A stretch of 64,000 nucleotides of DNA from Chondrosia reniformis (Eukaryota; Porifera; Demospongiae; Chondrillida; Chondrillidae). This document shows, piece after piece, positions 24,901 through 39,900 of this stretch (position 1 is the stretch's first letter; each line of letters opens with the position of its first letter). The position numbers and the translations under genes are program-made. The notes under the pieces were generated by a model. It was not told the DNA's origin. It searched no databases and saw only the letters and a program-made list of their open reading frames with translations. Where the stretch lies: the NCBI GenBank assembly GCA_947172415.1, contig OX359202.1:4140899-4204898 (forward strand). The letters are read 5' to 3'.

Positions 24901-27900
24901 GTATAATTCAATATGGTACTCTGTATAATTCAATATGGTACTCTGTACAAACAATGTTTATAAAGTGTGTCTAAGCACTTGCATGGTTATTTGCTTCAAC
25001 TTAGACTCACAAGAAAATGAAACTGCAGTCATAAGTAATAAAGGTTCTTCTAAGAAACATCCAAAGGTATATGAATTGCAGACTTGCATACGTACATGTA
25101 TGTATGTACGTAGGTGTGTACTTGTATGTGTATATACGTACGTACTTAACTTACATTGGCAATTTTGCTTTAAATACCTGTTTCTTTTATTAAAATAAGT
25201 GATGATGCATAGGCTATCGGACTACAAATGTTGAATTGCTTGTATATTTTTAGTGCAGTTTTAATTGTTACTTATGTACGTATGTACGTAGCTGACATAA
25301 AGGTATACGTATATGTATTCCGATGAAGCTTACATTTAGATATATATATGCAGAATCACTCAAATGCTTTTCAGTCTGTGGAAAAGAATATAAAGAATCT
25401 AGATGCTGCTACAGTTGACACAAACTTTCAGGTAATTCTGATATGATAGGTACACATTTATATGGAACACAGATTTATTGAAATTTTAGTTACAAAGAAT
25501 TTCAAAAGTAAAGCTTTGAGTTTTGATAGCAAACTTTTAGTGATGAATCTTAGGAAAAGTATACATATACCTGTATACAAGATGAAACAGTAACAAATTC
25601 GTTAGTATCAGTCTCAAGTTGTGTTATAGATTTATCAATGTGCACATTCTTACAATGACGTTTTTAATCCACAGAATCGTATATGGTTATATGTAGTTCG
25701 TTTTAATGTCAATATGCTACAAAAAGTGAGAAACTGACTTAAAGCTGTATTGTGTCTCCAATTTACTGTGACAAATATGGATACAGTGTGTGCCCGAAAA
25801 CTTTTAAAAGTGTGTATCCTTTTAAATAATTTGGTAATAATTTTCTGCAATGTACGTAGTTCTATACATACTGTATGTCTATGCTCCATTGTATAGTAAT
25901 TAACATGATTTGCCATGTCATAACAAAACAAAGACTTCTTTTTATGAGCCCTTCCATTTTGTTATTTCAGGTAGACCCACTTTATCAGAAAACTGCTTCT
26001 TCATTTGATGAGGGTGGTATTGAAGGCCTGCTCTTAAACAATCTATTTGTGTTGAGTGATTCTTGTGAGCTTGTTGTTGACCCATGTACATCTCTTAAAG
26101 CTCTCCACACCTTGCCACCACCTTGCCTTTACCCTAGAAAGGAGCTAGAAGGTTTGTATATCTATCATTACTTTGTCCTTGTGTATGCATACGTATACAT
26201 TTGCTTTGTTTTTGGTCTCTTCTTCATCTGGATACATCAGTTATAACTTCTCATTCATTGTTTTCATTCACTTTATTTTGCAACAGTGAAAACTGCATCT
26301 GCAATAGCTGCAGCTTTTCATGCAGGTCCTGATTTACTAACATAAAATGTGCACACATGGTGGGACAAACAGGAGTTAAACTAAATTGAGTTATTAGAAT
26401 ACATAGTTATTGTCAAGTTATAACAGTTAGATAAATGAGGAAAATAATGCCTTTCGGAAGGCAGCTGCAGTCTGTAAGGATTTTGATGTGATCTGGAAGT
26501 CTGTTAAATTGCTTAGCTCCAAAATATTCAAAAGTTGATCGATAAGCATTAGTATGGGGATTTCTTTGATAAAGATTGGGAGCCCCTCTGATTGCAGGAT
26601 AATTAGCAAAGAGAGAATCTTTAGTTACAAATTTGTAAGATAAATACTCAGGAACATAACCATACAGGCATCAGTGGAATTAATTAAGTCTTCTTTGCTC
26701 AAGAGAGAGAAGGCCCAATTGACTGCACATCTCCTTGGTGTCACTCCTTGGAGATTTCTTTAGAATCATTCTGAGGGCATAATTCTGAATGCGTTCAACT
26801 GTGCTAGTCAGGATGACATCACAATTGTGCCAAAACACTGAGCAATTGCAATTTTTCCCAAGCCTATCCTTCGTACATTAGCAATGTGTGTCTTCCAACT
26901 TAGGTGTTTATCTACAGTAATACCGAGATACGTAACTGAATCCTGCTTCCGTAGCAAAGCTTCCCCAATACGCACTTCAACTTGGTCCTCCAGATGCTTT
27001 TTTGTGGCCGCACATGACCATCAGCTGAGTTTTGGCCACATTCATTTGCATTCCATTCCCATCTATCCACTCACCAATGTCTCTAAGGTCTTCTTCTAAC
27101 ATGTTAACAACAATAGCTGGATCACGGTGGCTGGCGTATATAGAGGTGTCATCTGCATAGAGGTTGATCTTGCTGTGTTTAACTACACTGGGGAAGTCAT
27201 GCACAAAAACCAAGAAAAGGAGTGATCCCAAAATGGACCCCTGAGGCACACCTGTAGCTACACTTCTCCATTAAGAGCAAGTGCTGCTGATAACAACTCT
27301 TTGCCTCCTTCCTTTCAGGTAGTTTTGAAACCAAATGCGTTCCTTGTCTCAGATTCCAAGAGCTTCGAGTTTCTTCAAAAGAAGGGGATGGTCTATAGAA
27401 TCAAAAGTCATAGACAGATCAATCATTACTGTACCAATTAACAACCATTCCATCATCGAGAGCCGTTTCCAGTCATCAGTGCATTTCAATAAGACATCTT
27501 GGGTGCAGTGGTTTGATCGAAAACCAGATTGGGCAACATTTAGGAGTTTGTTCGACTCCAAATATTTACGGAGTTGGCTTGGTGACGAAGAATTCAAACA
27601 ATTTGGCTATAATGGGTAGAACAGAAATGGGTCGAAAGTTATATGCCTATGTCCTTCTTGTCTCCAGATTTGGGTATAGGAGTAATGTTTACATTCTTCC
27701 ACTCAGAGGGAAATTGTCTAGAGCGTAAACTTTCATTAAACAACTTTGTGAGGCTGCGATAGATTGTGGGGGGCAACCATGCAAAGGAGCCTAGCTGAGA
27801 TTCTGTCTGGACCAGTTGCCTTGCCAGCATCCAAGGAAGTTTACCTCTTCAAGACATCCTCCTCAACTCAGAAAAATGAAAATTAGTGGGGACGGAGAAT

Positions 27901-30900
27901 AGGCTGATCAAATGAACGACAAGAGTGGGAGCAGGTAGGAGAGTTAAGTGTTTGACAAGCTTGTTGGCAATTACAGATTTATCTCTCAGCTGAACCTCCC
28001 TTTCTGTGCTCTAAGGCAGAGTTCAGCCTTATGGTTATTTCTTGAGCTCCTGGCAGATTGTGGAGAAATGGAACACCTTGGCCTGTCTGACTTTGCGATT
28101 TACTTCGTTTCTAAGAGCCCTATATCTTTACTATACCTCCTGTAATCTGGACTTCTGAAACACTCTGCAGTAGTAATTTCTTGATTTCATCAAGGACCGG
28201 ATGTCACCGTCCAACCATTCACACTTGTCTTTCTTGACCCTAACTTTCATCAGTGGTGCATGTCTGTCAATAATGCAGTAGATCCACTTATCATCAATGT
28301 CATCGAAGGTGCCCATAACTGGCCAAGGTGCATTACTAAGATCTGACAGATACAGAGGTATCAAAATTGCATTTCTTATAGTTTCTGACATACGACACTG
28401 TTAATTGCAGTGCCACTTTTCTACAGCATTCTCTGAAGATCATCAAGTGGTCACTCCCTAGGAGAGGTGCAGTGCCAACAGAAGAGAAGATATTGGGGTT
28501 GGTAGTGAGAAGAATGTCAATGAGGGTCTCAGAGTGGTTGGTAACACGGGTCGGCTCCGTAATCATTTGCGTAAGTTTATGTTCTCCAGTAATCAGGAGT
28601 AAATTTGTGGCTACAGTTGAGTGATTTGATCCAAGCCGATCACAATTTAGTTCTCCCATTAGTATCGCTTCATTGTTCTCATGTACAACCATATCTAGCA
28701 TACCAGCAATGTTATCAAGTACTTTAGTGTCTGTGTTAGGTGGACGATAGATACTGCCAAACAGAATGTTTTTCCTGTGTACATGTAGCTCCACCCAGAG
28801 TATCTCCAGGATGGATAAGGCTGATTTATAAAAATGACCCATAAGGGCACGAAGCACCCAAATGGAAGTGGCATATAAATCAGCCATATTCCAGCCAGAG
28901 GTGTTATAGTTCATTTATTTCCAGTGGCTGGGTGTAGCCATTTTAGCCTTTACGCTTGGATGACATTATAAAATTTCTTTAAACAGCTGCGGAAGGTCTG
29001 CTGCATATGAGCGCGATGGCTTCTAGTTGCGAAGATGCTTTGAGGGACGCATCAACTCAAACGGACCATGTTTTCCCAATGCTAGACCCGAATTACTTAG
29101 TTCCTCCTAACCAGGAATTGTCTGTAGAGGTGGCTGCCTTACAAGAAGAGCTGGACTCCTTGAAACAGTCACTCCCAAAATCTCCACTTCAGTTCATGGC
29201 AAGCAGCAATCAAAAGACTAAATTCTATACGGGGCTACCTACATATGAAGTTTTTACTGCTCTATTTCACTACCTGGAGCCCCAGGTATTGAGTTTAAGA
29301 CAAAAAGACGTTGAGTCTGAAACTGTTGCAAGAGGCAGGAAACGAAAGTTAAGCTTAATGGAAGAATTTGTGGCCGTGTTGATGAGGCTGAGGTTGGGAT
29401 TATTACTGGAAGATGCTGCTGACAGGTTTGCTATTTCACCTGCCACAATGTCCAAGATCTTTACGACATGGATTAAAGTTATGTCAAAAACAATGAAAGT
29501 CATTTTCCCATGGCCATGTAGGGAGCAAGTTTGGGCTGTGGCACCAGAAAGATTCTTACCCTATCCCAGCAGTCATGTAATAATTGATTGTACAGAATTT
29601 TATATCCAGCGACCATCATCACTCAACTCACAGGTAGACAGAGAGCCATAACACTTTTAAACTTTTTTGTTGGAATCAGCCCTGGAGGAGTAATAATGTT
29701 TGTATCAGATTTGTGGGAAGGACGAGTTTCAGACAAGGCCATCACACAGTCATCTGGACTATTAGAACTTTTGGAGCCTGGAGACAACATAATGGCTGAC
29801 AGAGGTTTTGATCTCGAGGATCCAAAAGGCATCACCATCAACATTCCACCCTTTCTTGGAAACAATAGGCAACAATTGAGTCGCACTGAAGTTGAGCTAA
29901 CTAGGAGAATTGCAGGACTGCGTATTCACGTAGAAAGAGCTATAGGGAGAATTAAACAGTACAAGCTTCTTCAGGGAGTAATTTACCTTTAATTTAATTT
30001 AATTTATTGGTCCAATAACACTGGCAGGCATTGCCAATGACATAATATGTGTTTGTGCATACCCTACAAACTTCTTGCCACCAATCATTACTGATGACTC
30101 ATAACAGCTCACACATGCAATTTTTTGACATTGACTATGTAGTACATAACTGATTACACAAAAGCTGACTGTTGAACTCTACGTGTTAAAATTTCTGGTA
30201 CATTTTCATTCAAATAGAAGCTCTGCAATTTGGGGAAGACAGTGTTAATCCACAGCCTCTCATCAAATGAAATTTCTTCAACAAAAATGTCCACCTCTGT
30301 CCATACAACGAAGTGACACCACTTGCATCCCATGATCGCCATTTCTGCCTGCACCTGATAGTAATAGTTGCTGCTCCTTTTCAGTTTGAGTGCATTCTCA
30401 ATTTCTTCCAAAAAACTGCTGGGAGTAAGTTCGTGCTATATCCATTAGTGGCAGATTGTAAATGGGATTCTTTTCAATAGAATATGGACACTTTATTTCC
30501 AAAACCCCCTTGTCTTCATGGTAGCGATGATTCAATTTTAATCCATCAGATGATGCACCCAAGTAGGAGTGACATGGTAACAGTGTCAGTCCTGTGATTT
30601 TGCATTGCAAATCTTTGTGCCCCAGGCTTCTTATTTTGGCAACATAGGTATCCCTTGCCACTGACTCTTTTACCTTGCCCCACTGAATAGCCAAGGGTGT
30701 GCCCGTTATTTGTGTGTATTCCATAATGTGCCGTAGAATGCTGTCAGGATTAGTGCTATCCCTCCGATGCATGATTTCACCAACAACAGAACTCGTAAGC
30801 CTCCCATTGTGAAGCATTTTCTAGAGTTGGCACTCACTGTGCCCAGTTGTGTTTTGCTCTACAAAAGCAGAAAGTGTGTCATCAATCACCTGCTCTTTTT

Positions 30901-33900
30901 CATATTCACAGCATACCTCTTTGAAATATTCACTTTCAGTGTCAGTTCCCTGACATTCAATTGTAGGTGGTGGTAATGAAGTGTCACTTCCATCAAAGTC
31001 AATTAGTTTTTGTGTCAATCGCATCAATCCTTCATGCATAGCATCAACCAGGTTGATCAGCATTTGCAGGTTGCTCCGATGATGGGGTGGTCCAAAATTG
31101 ACAAAGTCCACTTGTTGGGCAAGATGCTTGAATGCTTGTGACCAATGTCTCCAATGCAGCATCATCTAATGTAGCTGCCTTTTCCAATTGATGACATGGC
31201 TCCTTTCTCACCTTTCCATAGGAATCCTTATGAAAAGTAATAGCGGATAGTGGCTTAGGATCAACATCATGTTTTGGGGGTTTTGTGCCACTACTGAGGG
31301 CGGCCAGTTACTGTCTCATCACTAGGAAGAGTGGTGATGGCATGACAGGTAAGGTCGTCCAGATAGAACAATAAGGCAGCTACATGGCTGCAAGCTTCTC
31401 CCTTTCCAGCTACACAGTTGCAAGCACCTCCAACAACATCACCAGTGGTCTTGATCACGACATAAACTGTATATGTCGTCTTCGTCTTCAGAGAAGATAG
31501 ACAATATCCTCTTACAACCACCTGATCTTCCAAATGGTGTGCCCAGACATTTCTCACCAGACCATCAGCAAAGTACTTGTAGGCCTTTAGAGACTTGAAA
31601 ACCCTCATGCTTTCCTTATCGAACGTGCTCTCTGTGCTATTAATAAGGTACTGGTAGAGCTTCATGAACCAGTATCCACGTATAGATGAAATGTCCTTTG
31701 TCCATTGGTGAATGGTTTTGAAATTTGGCAGATTCCTACTTTTAGCCGTCTGTGGTGACTTCAAAGTACCTTGCAAATCGTTGGAGGAGGTTGCACTCTG
31801 CTGTTTGTCGTCGGCACACTCGGTCTGAACATCGCACAGCTTCTTCCAGCTCGTGATCAAGCGTCCGATGATTTCAGCCTTGATTCCAGAGCTTTTCACT
31901 GTCAACTCCTTACACAAGAACTTGAGTCGCTGGACTGTTAAGCGCTGAAGGGTGGCCAGTAACTCTTCCTCGTTGCGGACTTCTGCAGGTGCAAAATCGC
32001 TCGAGCTGAATCCATTTCGTTGCTCATTTGCTATAATAGTAACACTTTTGCAAAGGTTTTTTGCCAATATATCCAGTATTACGTAACGATTTATGACGTC
32101 ATTACGAAAGTCGTCTATTAAATAGTTAATGTTAGTGTACATTGCAAAAGACAATTAAATAAAAACATCGTCTGTTTCACTATTACATAGGTCTCTTTCC
32201 AGATGTGTTAGAGGAATCTACAAGGATTTGTCCAACATTTGACACCTTTATATTTAACCCCTCTAAACCTACAGTAAGTTTTAATGAAGAACTATATTCT
32301 TATGTAGATTACAAAGTAGTCCCTAGTTTTATTTTTCAAGAAATGCATACCTAAATTAATCAATCAGCTTAATATACTATGTAGAATTCTAAAATACATG
32401 AAGTTGATATTACCTGGCAGCAAGTAAATGATGGAAATACTGATGGTAAGTACGTGTACATTATTCAGGCAATGTAAAAAATGTATATTATGTTGTGTGC
32501 TTCTATGGTGTTCTCCTTATGTGTACATTTTATCCGTCTATGCATGTACGTATGCACTTTGTGAGCATTTTATATGTCCTTTCTACTTACAATTTCATGT
32601 AATATATGAACTTGCTACCCCTCAGCACGCATGCACCAGTATTAATGCAGTGCTCAATCTCTCTGTGTGAGCACTTTGAGTACACAGATTCAAAAACAAT
32701 AACAGTAGGTAATACCTTAAGGTTACTAATTTTAACAGGTATTAATTTTAGCAAATTTAGCGAGCAATCCCATAATCGCTAAAAATTGTACCCGCTAAAA
32801 ATTGTCCTTGCATATAAAAATGATCGCTAAGCTAGTACAGTAACAGGTTATTTCTGTGTCCCACTAATCTCGGTTTGAAACGTCTATCTGCAATATGCAT
32901 GTCTTCTCCGTCCGAGTCGTCTGTGCCTTCTCCGTCCGATCCTTTTCTGTCTGAGCTGTCTGTGCCTTCTTATCTCAACCCGAAAATCGCTAAAATTGGT
33001 ACCCGCTAAAATTACTAGCCTTAAGGTAGATCGAATGCCCAATAAGTCACGTGATAGTTGACGGGTAAGCCACTTTGGCAAATGGCAGCGGATAGCAGTG
33101 TCATCGCAGAAGTCACTCGCCAGACCTCTAGTTTCGATTTTGCCAATCCCCCAGACGGCGCCGTTCTAGATAGATGGACTATCCCTCAGCAGCTGAAAGA
33201 GTTCCTGCAGCGCTCGCTTGATGGGCAGGAAGCACAAACTTCTCGTGCTGTAAGTTTGGCAGAAATCGTATGAAAACTGCTGCTAAACATTATCTGAACT
33301 TTTATGGCCAAGCTGTACTACAACGACCTGGAGCGCCGTCACCGATCTGGAGAAGAACATTCGGCACGAACGCAGCGTAACATAACTCCCCAAGTGCTGC
33401 AGCAGGTGGTCGTTGAGAGAGGCAAAAATGCACAACTGCAAAGAGGAAGAACCACTGTATGAAGCAAGGGCAGGGACAGCACTGACTACTGACTTTTGTG
33501 CAGTTGCTCGGTTTCGTGACCAGCTTCAGACATTGGGGTCCACAAGTAAGTGTGGTTTCTTGTAGCTGCTATCTTCCATGATTTTGTCAAATAGGGTAAA
33601 ATTCTTTGCGCGGTTGATTGCCCGTTCGACATGGATGCATACTCGAGCAATGCACTGTGTTCTTAATACTCCTGCTTCTGTCAACTGCTTTTTCCTAGCT
33701 GGTACATTTAGCTTAAGACCTAGAGGAGCAAGAAGATCTTCTACATTCAATCCTGTATCTGCCATTAGTGACTTGCCGTGGGGAACAGATTCGAGTAGTT
33801 TGAGCAACCCACTTTGCTCAAATAATTCGCAGTCTCTGATGATCCCAGTGAAAAGTTCTGAAATAAATGCTACTGCACCAGATGGCACAATACCAATTAA

Positions 33901-36900
33901 ACCCTTAAACGTTGTGTGACTCTTGTATGTGCTATACAGTTGTGATTGTAGGGGCAGAGATGAAGGTACTTCACTCCACAACTCTAAGCAATCGATGATG
34001 AGGAAGGTGTTAGGGTAGCATGTTTTGAAAGCATCAGGAAGACAGTGACTCACTTGATCTGAGGATGGCCATGTGGGTAAGCTTCCTAGTCGAAGGTATA
34101 GGAAGTTTATCCATGTGGTAAGGAGCCTAGACTGGCTTGTCAAGGTAAGATCTGCTAGCAGCTCCTCATCCATGTCACGCCTCAAACGAGCTAGGGTAAT
34201 AAACAGCTGTTCCTTCAATGGGATGGATAAAAACTTCCTACCTCCTCCTTAAGATCGTTTTCGTTGGTCATCTGGTAACTGTCTCACTGTCACCAGTGTG
34301 TCCTCACTCGCATCTAGATACTCCCACAGAACATCAAAAGCTTTACCATCTGGCAATCCAGTGTAGAAGGTCATTTTTTCTGGATTCTCTTTAAACCGGT
34401 CCAGACTGAACTGCTTACCCACCAAATCCGCACTTTCCAACTGCTGTTGGAGGTCAACAACTAGCTGCTGTGTTACCTGGAGCTCTCTTTCAAGAAACTG
34501 CAGGTAGGTGGGGGGTCCAAACTGCACAGCTGGTTCTCTTATTGTACGATCAGACGGTCCTTTGCGTCGACTGGACGCCGAGTCTTCATCCGATTTTGCT
34601 GTCTACGCAAAAACACTGGGTACAGCGTCTTTCTTCAGGTGAGCACCTTTTGCTTTCCGTCCTTAGCAACACTGGTCGTCCATGAAGTTGTCAGAACACA
34701 CACATGTATTACGGGAAAGCTGAAAGTTTGGCCCGACGTCTCGTCTGATAGTGTGAATCCATTTCTTCACCAACAACTTAACTTTCGGCAATGTGTGAAA
34801 AAGGACGAGCGAATCCTTCTTCTCACGTTGATCAGATGTACACTGAGGTACACAACAATGATCTCCACCTGGCATGAACACCGCTCAGGAGCTTCAGAAC
34901 CGATCGTTCGCTTCGACGTAGCAGACACTCAATACGCAATACGCAAACGGCATTTTCTGAAGTGGCTTGCCCCGTCAACTAATCACTTGACTTTATTGGG
35001 CATTCCATCTATTAATCAATGTGGTACTAAAGTTTTTTGATTCATGGATTTTCAAAAGATATAACATTGTATACTCATAAGATGACTTTCATAGCAGCCA
35101 TTTTTATATTTGCCGACTTCTTGGAATATTGATTGGGACTACATAGTACATATGTATTCTTTACTGAGGGTTATTACTTTTACTTTATTTAAAACAATAG
35201 GAAATGATTGCCAAGAGAATTGCAGTTTTGAAGATGATAAAACTGAATGTTTTTCGAATGAGGTGCGTACATTTATTTAATATTAATATTAAAGTTAAAA
35301 TCTTCTCACTTATTATACTTTGGTAATAAAATTGGTTATTAGTGACAGTTATATCTAAGTCTAAAAATGGAGATTTTTAGGGATAGAAATTGTCTTTAAG
35401 GATAAGTTCTTTGGGGTAGATGTCACTAATTTACAGTTCAAAGTCCTCATTGTTGATACATAAAAGCTCATCAACATGTCTATAATTTGTGGAACATTTA
35501 ATAGCTAGGGTGAAATTATCCTTGAGCAGTCCTTTCATTTGAGTATTAGTTATTGCATTATGATTCCAGGCATAATGTTAGTGCGACTCTTCTAGTTACT
35601 AATATTTAAGGACTATATATCCAGTACGTAGCTTCTGTTTCACTAAAGCCAATAAAGAGATCTGGAGATTAAGTATGTAGTACAAGTATATCTATGCTTT
35701 TCCCTCTGTCACAAGAATTATATTATTATTACATGCTATTTATACTAATTTTAATAATTTCATTACTATCTCCATGTAAAATGCATGTTTGAAATTCATA
35801 ATCATGTAAGTGCTTTTTAGTATTACATGTGTATTACAAGAGTCTATTTTAATTAGTTAGTGCTGTTTGGAGTTTATTCTAACATAAAGTTAATCTGCAG
35901 TCAGTAATGTAGTGGTCAAGAAGTCCAAGCTGCATTAAAATGGAAAATTGTTGCTACTTGCTAGGGCTGCTATTTGTACTACGTATACTGTATGTGATTT
36001 GCATTCATACGTACAGAATTATCCGACAGAAGATCTTGAAGGCAGTCTAATTGCAAGTATAAGGAAGTTGGGAGATCCTCTTACGAGGTAAATATCATGA
36101 AAAGGCATGCACTTAATATATATTCTTTTGTATAACTATTGCAGTAGGTCGCCATTAATGATGAGGAAATCATTTGCATGAATGAATATTTAGTATCAAA
36201 GTGAAAGAATTAAGAATTCAGTTTAAATATATACTTATGTAATTTTTCATATGCTATTTTATTTACTTACGTTCCAAATGAATGAAAATTTAGGATCTTG
36301 TTTTTTCTTATGTATTGATAGTTTTACGTTTATTATGAACAAAAACAGGACACACAGCAAATTTGACCTTACCTTTGATAATTTGTGATCTCATTTATAG
36401 AAACTTACAAAATTCACTTTTTATTTAGAATACATCCGGAACACCCACAAACATTTGGATTTGGTTTATCTGACATTCTTCAGTTATCTGAATGTGGTTA
36501 CCTCAAGCTAGCTGAACTGACCAGCTGGGAGGGACCACAGCATTGGAAAATTAAGCCTGTTCAAAAAGGTTATGAAATTTCCTCACATTCAAAAAATATT
36601 TTCTAAACCAATATTAAAGTGTGATTTTTATGGTGCGTATATAGCAAGCAGGAAAAAGACTACTGAGGGCAGGGTACCTTTCAGAGTGAATTTTGAAGGA
36701 TTAGTCTCACCTGCTTCTTTTAAAATTGACAAGGTAACATATAAATGTCAATACCTATATAGCATGCAAAATCTTTGGAGGACTTTTTTTCCTGTTTTGA
36801 CTAACCATGTATTCAAATTCCTTTAAATATGATATGAACTGGAACTGCACTTAATAGAAAAGACTAGCTATTTCAAATAGGTGTACAGGGCAGTTTTAGG

Positions 36901-39900
36901 GGCTTTCTGTATCATTAGAAATTCCTTCAGCTTATGACATGTCTACTAGAACTACTTACAGGTTTTCTAAAGGGGAGGGGGTCATTTGCCCCCTCCATCA
37001 TGAAAATACCGTAAAGCGACAATTGTATGCGTGAGTTTTATTTATGCGAATTATGCGAGTCAATTCCTGGGCGCATAAATTTCTATTCGCATTATATTAG
37101 TACGGCATAAAAGCACGTAATCATATTTGCAGTTGATTTTTACACAAACGTACGTTAGCGCAGTGAATGATGGCTTTGTTTCGTTACTTCCAACTTGCGA
37201 ATTCTTTGCCAACAGTCAAAGAAACACAGCTCGGAGATGTCGTGACACAGTCAGCAAATGTAGCCGTTCTACGCGAGGTACAACACAGACGCAGTCGAGA
37301 AAGCGTAAGGCTTACACGGTGTTTACCGCTGAACAGCGAGCTGCCATAGGGAGATACGCTTACAAGAATGGAAATGTAGCGGTAATCAGTCAGTAATAAA
37401 AGATGTTGCTTAATCTTGATAGACAAAAACGCATAAATAATAAACGCATAAATTTGTTCAGAGGCCAAATTTTCCAAATTCGCATAAATTTTCACACGCA
37501 TACATTTGTACCTTTACGGTAGTTCAATTAACACTTTAATAGGAAACAAACATTGAAAATAGGGGACTTTAAGATCTGATGCCAGTAATAAAGCTTTGAT
37601 TACCACCATCATTTGACTCTAACTTTTCCCAATTATAAATGCCTCCACATTGCTGATATATATGTATTCATGTTAATGTAAATGCTATAATCATGACAGA
37701 AATAGATCATTTGTTTTAAAGCCAGCTTTAAAACGGGCTGTTTGTAATCGGCTGTAAATCTGGTCAACTCGTTTTAAAGTATCTGAAATTGGGTCATAAC
37801 AATTTCATCTATATGGCGGGAAAATTTGGAGGGAATAATATTTGGTGGATTGCTCAAATTATGCCATTTGGTGGATTTTACTCACAAGACAGTTGTTCTC
37901 CTACTGCGTTAGATGTATGTAGTTTGGCAGTTGAAATATTGGCGGATTGCTCTCAAAACTGCCAATCTGCAAAAATAATTTACCCTCACAAATTTCTGGC
38001 CATATATGTAGTATAAGCCTAACGATTTGAGAATTGTTAGCAGCCAGCCCCACAAGTTTTTTTCAACTAAATTACTTGTTTCATTATTGTTCCTTTTAAT
38101 GGCAACTGCCACTTCTTCTATGATATCCAAAGTTACTTTATCGCAAGTGTTTTTTCAGGCCAGTGAGATTTAGTTTCTGTTGTTTAAAGGGATAACCCAT
38201 ATTATACCTAGTTAACAAAGTAGCCATGTTTTTCATGAGGTCCCTACTTAGGGAGTATACACTACAATATTCTCTGATAAAGTGTTCTGTGTATATACAG
38301 GTATGTTATATTTGTCCAAATGGATTTGAAGTGTCTGCATATGATAGCATATCCTTGCATCTACTTTTATTTCACAACTACTGCATTCTGTATTAGTTTG
38401 TATACAACTGACAAAAGACTTATTGTGACTTTTAAACTCTTTAATATTGATCTATAGAAATGCTGTAAGCTTTCAAAGGCTGCAGTAAAGAAAATGCAGC
38501 AGGCCTGTGTTACACTACCTCACAAAGAGCCAATTTCTGCCAAAGTATTGTTTGTTTCTTTTTCCAGTGAAGACCTAATGGTACACAACTTTGTGCACTT
38601 TCATTTATCCTATTAATATATTAAATGTGTATGTTTACGTATACGTACTGTATGTGCATAAGTATGAAAGAGATGATTCTGCATTATCATGTATGTACCT
38701 GCAAGTCTTTCTGATGAAAGGGGTCTTTCTGGGAAATTTTCGTGGGAAAATGTTTCGTGTTGAATTTTCGTGGTCTATGCCGAATGCACACTTCCTTGAT
38801 TCGCACTTTGAAAATTCCTGAATTACGGTAGTAGCAACTTGTGCAACTTGTACTGTTTTTACATAGGTTAATAAGCAAAGTGTTTCTGACCCTTTCCAAG
38901 AAGATTTAGCTGATGGTAAGCCACAATGGATCTGTCTGCTATATAAGATTATGTTTAGCTGTGTCTATATTATATTTTCATTAACCAGTACCTTGTTATG
39001 TCCCTGTGAAATTGCTATGGTCATGCTGTTTTAAACAATGTTAGTATACTAATATGTACTTTTACTTTTGTAGGTACTACTTCCTATATTAGTCCAAATG
39101 ACAATCAAGACCTTTGTCCAATTAATGAGGTGGTTTGTTTTTTAACGATGCATGCCTGGAAAAGATATATCATCTGAAATATAATGTATTTTTATTTATT
39201 TACAGATATTTAGTGATGATGATGGTTGCACTGGAGCATTTGCTAATGATCTGGTTTCATCCCCAACCCATAATAATAACAGTAATTTTCCTCACCATCC
39301 TTTGGATTTAAATGAGAGTAATCTTCTAAGAGCTAGAGGCCTTGTGAGTATTTAATTCTGATTATGCTTAGTGTTACCTTACTAGGAGTATGTTTATTTT
39401 ACTATTATACTATGATGTCTTAATTTCGTATTAGCCACAGCAAATCCATCTACCAATTGAATTCAGTAAGACCTCATTTAAAGTGGATGTTAAAAAGATA
39501 AAACAGAGATTATTTGATGTCATAGAAAGCTGCAATCAAGAAAAGGTACACTTTGTTGTTGTATTTAGACACCAAATAATAACTTGATAAGATTGTAAAA
39601 TAGACCATGTTGCATTGCACTTTCAAACCTAAAGAGACTCTATAAGTCTTATGCATTACATTGCCCTGAAAAGAGTCACAATTTGCCAACAAGAGTATTA
39701 ATTACATTAGGATTCAGCCTCTCGTGCCCTTACATTATACTAGAGAACAATAAAAAATTTCTACAAAAATAGTAGAAGATGTAGGGATGGCACAAAAAGC
39801 ACAGAAACAAAAAAGGGATGTTACACAGTGAAGCATTATTTATGAATCACACAGCACCCTTGCTTGTAGGATTCATGCATAAAAAATGCTTCACTGTAAC

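Larger units (their letters stand above)
33033..35005. mobile_element. ISL2EU-like transposon, element 2
   Basis: Inverted ends of about 50 bp start GAATGCCCAATAAGTCACGT and are mirrored by TTGACTTTATTGGGCATTC. Between them lie a truncated plus-strand partner gene and a minus-strand THAP plus DDE transposase, convergent. It lies in NCAPH intron 10 and has lost the SWIM/YqaJ part. Confidence 0.75.

Noticed and set aside
26884..27728. Plus-strand frames over 26.9-27.7 kb
   Set aside because: They are antisense to the LINE reverse transcriptase; the YADD and FDSIDH motifs are on the minus strand.
30767..30976. Plus-strand 69-codon frame with hydrophobic run
   Set aside because: Antisense to the YqaJ/SWIM partner gene of element 1; no independent support.
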